A DNA stretch of 7,312 nt from an uncultured Clostridia bacterium. GTDB lineage: Bacteria; Bacillota; Clostridia; TANB77; CAG-508. Of this stretch, positions 6,543 through 7,312 are shown piece after piece. The translations under genes were made by a program, and so were the position numbers. Where the stretch lies: contig CANQMY010000051.1 of NCBI GenBank assembly GCA_947625075.1, forward strand, positions 1 to 7,312, in the 5' to 3' direction. The notes beneath the pieces were generated by a model, which saw only the letters and a list, made by a program, of their open reading frames with translations, ran no database searches and had not been told where the DNA came from. Every line of letters starts with the position of its first letter. Position 1 is the stretch's first letter.

Positions 6543-6598
6543 AAGAATAAATCTTAAAATACACTTATATTAAGCATTTTTTTAAGATTTATTCTTTT
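6541..6598 (-). terminator. Long AT-rich hairpin, terminator-like toward the pilin gene
   Basis: A perfect 19-bp stem (6541-6559 with 6580-6598) has a 20-nt loop. On the minus strand it is followed by a run of T (TTTTTTTATTAAG), so it could stop transcription entering from the Fic side before the pilin-like gene. The stem is AT-rich, so its strength is uncertain. It lies wholly within the inverted repeats apart from two overlapping bases, and would be relocated by inversion. Confidence 0.6.
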
Positions 6599-6639
6599 AT
6601 TTTCTTACAATTTATTCATACTTTTTTATGTTTATTATA

Positions 6640-6668
6640 TTGATTTTACCTTTTTACTATGATATATT
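6640..6668 (+). promoter_or_regulatory. Plus-strand promoter inside the inverted repeats
   Basis: TTGATT (6640-6645) and TATATT (6663-6668) are 17 nt apart, and TGA immediately before the -10 gives an extended -10. It has the same form as the promoter of the 109-aa gene in this window. In the present orientation it fires away from the pilin-like gene, toward the 3' end of the Fic gene, and no plus-strand gene follows. That is the expected arrangement for an OFF invertible promoter. Confidence 0.6.
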
Positions 6669-6681
6669 TTTAACAGTTTAA

Positions 6682-6708
6682 TTTTTATTAAGTTTTTTCA
6701 TTAATAAA
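6682..6708 (-). repeat. Right 27-bp inverted-repeat arm (IR-R)
   Basis: This is the exact reverse complement of the arm at 6516-6542, with the asymmetric core reading GTTTTTTCA on the plus strand. The match ends sharply: 6709 and 6681 no longer pair with their partners. It contains no coding sequence. Confidence 0.85.
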
Positions 6709-6743
6709 TTTATATAATTAGAAAGAAAATATCATTTATAGCA

Positions 6744-6775
6744 AAAAAATGAGTGAAACTTTCCACTCATTTTTT
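6744..6775. terminator. Bidirectional rho-independent terminator after the Fic gene
   Basis: A perfect 12-bp stem (AAAAAATGAGTG and CACTCATTTTTT) has an 8-nt loop and runs of T on both strands. It begins 22 nt past the Fic stop on the minus strand. It would also end any plus-strand RNA made from the promoter at 6640-6668. Confidence 0.85.
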
Positions 6776-6797
6776 CATATTAAAAATATTTATTTCT

Positions 6798-7312
6798 TTA
6801 CTTTCTTATATATTTTGTATTTCTTCCATTTCCTATTATTTGTACCAATCCATCTTTTACCATTGTTCCGAGTACTGCCTCAACTGTTGTTGCACTTACA
6901 TCTGGTAGTATTTTGCAAATTTCAGATTTTGAAATAGGAGTTAAATTATTTAATACTGTTGCTTCAATTCTAGCTTTTTTAGTAATTTTATTACTATTTA
7001 CAATGCTAAATCTTTTATCTAACTCTTTATAACACATATATAATGTTGATAAAAAATTTTCTATAAAAGGAACATAGCTTTGTTTATCTTCTATCCAATC
7101 AATAGATGATAATCGTAATGCCTCATAATAATTACCTTTGCTGTTGTTTATTTGTTCTTCAAAAGAAATATATTTGCCAACATCAAATCCATTTTTATAT
7201 AATAGCAATAGTGTTAATAATCTCGACATTCTTCCATTTCCATCTCTAAAAGGATGTATACAAAGAAAATCAAGAATAACACAAGGTATTAATAATAATT
7301 GATTAATATTTG
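6798..7312 (-). CDS. Fic-family protein, 3' part (5' end outside window)
   Basis: Fic-domain enzymes usually transfer AMP or another nucleotide moiety from a nucleotide to a hydroxyl of a target protein. The open frame continues through the window edge, so the internal ATG at 7229 is not the start. The visible 170 residues begin NINQLLLIPCVILDFLCI and then carry the complete active-site motif HPFRDGNGRMSR (7256-7221), with the catalytic His and the phosphate-binding loop intact. Helices of the Fic core follow (YKNGFDVGKYISFEEQ). The last 65 residues form a winged-helix-like domain (SKSEICKILPDVSATTVEAV, then LVQIIGNGRNTKYIRK), common in this class of Fic proteins. An inhibitory helix, if N-terminal, is not visible. 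The stop is TAA at 6800-6798, followed by a strong terminator, so the gene is not co-transcribed with the pilin-like gene. Confidence 0.93.
   Translation of the reverse strand, partial: NINQLLLIPCVILDFLCIHPFRDGNGRMSRLLTLLLLYKNGFDVGKYISFEEQINNSKGNYYEALRLSSIDWIEDKQSYVPFIENFLSTLYMCYKELDKRFSIVNSNKITKKARIEATVLNNLTPISKSEICKILPDVSATTVEAVLGTMVKDGLVQIIGNGRNTKYIRK

Larger units (their letters stand above)
6516..6708. promoter_or_regulatory. Candidate invertible promoter segment (inverton), OFF orientation
   Basis: A perfect 27-bp inverted repeat encloses 139 bp containing, from the pilin-like side outward, a 19-bp-stem hairpin and a promoter directed away from the pilin-like gene. No good minus-strand promoter is visible: a TATAAT at 6639-6634 has no -35 (TCATAG at 17 nt). 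Inversion about the repeat centre would place the -10 near 6561-6556, pointing at the pilin-like start with a leader of roughly 65 nt, and would move the hairpin behind the promoter. The repeats, hairpin and promoter are seen directly; inversion is inferred. The main alternative is a MITE-like element, but I see no clear target-site duplication. Confidence 0.65.

Noticed and set aside
6634..6639. Minus-strand TATAAT within the inverted-repeat segment as a constitutive pilin promoter
   Set aside because: The -35 position at 16, 17 or 18 nt has at most one or two consensus bases and there is no TGn extension, so it is not supported, although weak activity cannot be excluded.
3509..6775. Similar GAGTG...CACTC hairpins at 3509-3535 and 6744-6775 as a dispersed repeat family
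   Set aside because: Only the short stem core is shared; loops and flanks differ, as expected for independent terminator-type hairpins.
1..7312. CRISPR arrays, tRNA or rRNA genes, insertion-sequence transposases
   Set aside because: No regularly spaced direct repeats, cloverleaf-like or rRNA-like stretches, or transposase motifs were seen on either strand.

Overview
This 7.3 kb window is very AT-rich, and every gene I can support lies on the minus strand. The organism is most likely an uncultured low-GC member of the Bacillota, probably a gut-type Clostridia. The evidence is a rimP-nusA-infB translation/transcription operon, strong AGGAGG-type ribosome binding sites, TTGACT/TATAAT promoters, a class B sortase, and a type IV pilin-like protein of the GITLVALVVT type common in Clostridia. 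TGA is used as a stop by the sortase gene and Trp is encoded by TGG, so the code is the standard bacterial one and not the Mollicutes code. The species cannot be named from this sequence.

Layout, read in the direction of transcription (high to low coordinates). (1) 7312-6798: 3' part of a Fic-family gene with an intact HPFRDGNGR motif, closed by a strong terminator at 6744-6775. (2) 6743-6486: an intergenic region with a perfect 27-bp inverted repeat (6516-6542 and 6682-6708) enclosing 139 bp. The enclosed DNA carries a 19-bp-stem hairpin and a sigma-A-like promoter that points away from the next gene. This has the architecture of an invertible, phase-variable promoter in the OFF orientation. 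(3) 6485-5142: a pilin-like surface protein with a C-terminal LamG/concanavalin-like domain. (4) 5113-4664: a self-contained cassette (promoter, 109-aa unknown gene, terminator) with clearly higher GC than its neighbours. (5) 4674-4468: the start-less C-terminal remnant of another surface protein. (6) 4361-3624: a class B sortase with its own promoter. (7) 3588 to 1: a promoter, a leader hairpin, then rimP, nusA and the 5' third or more of infB, running off the window.

The right half is an accessory, cell-surface region and the left half is core machinery. RimP matures the 30S subunit, NusA controls RNA polymerase pausing and termination, and IF2 positions initiator tRNA. The usual ylxR and L7Ae-like genes between nusA and infB are absent. 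In the surface half, the main hypothesis is that the pilin-LamG protein is switched on and off by inversion of the 193-bp segment directly in front of it. No recombinase is visible in the window, so this must be tested by reads spanning both orientations.
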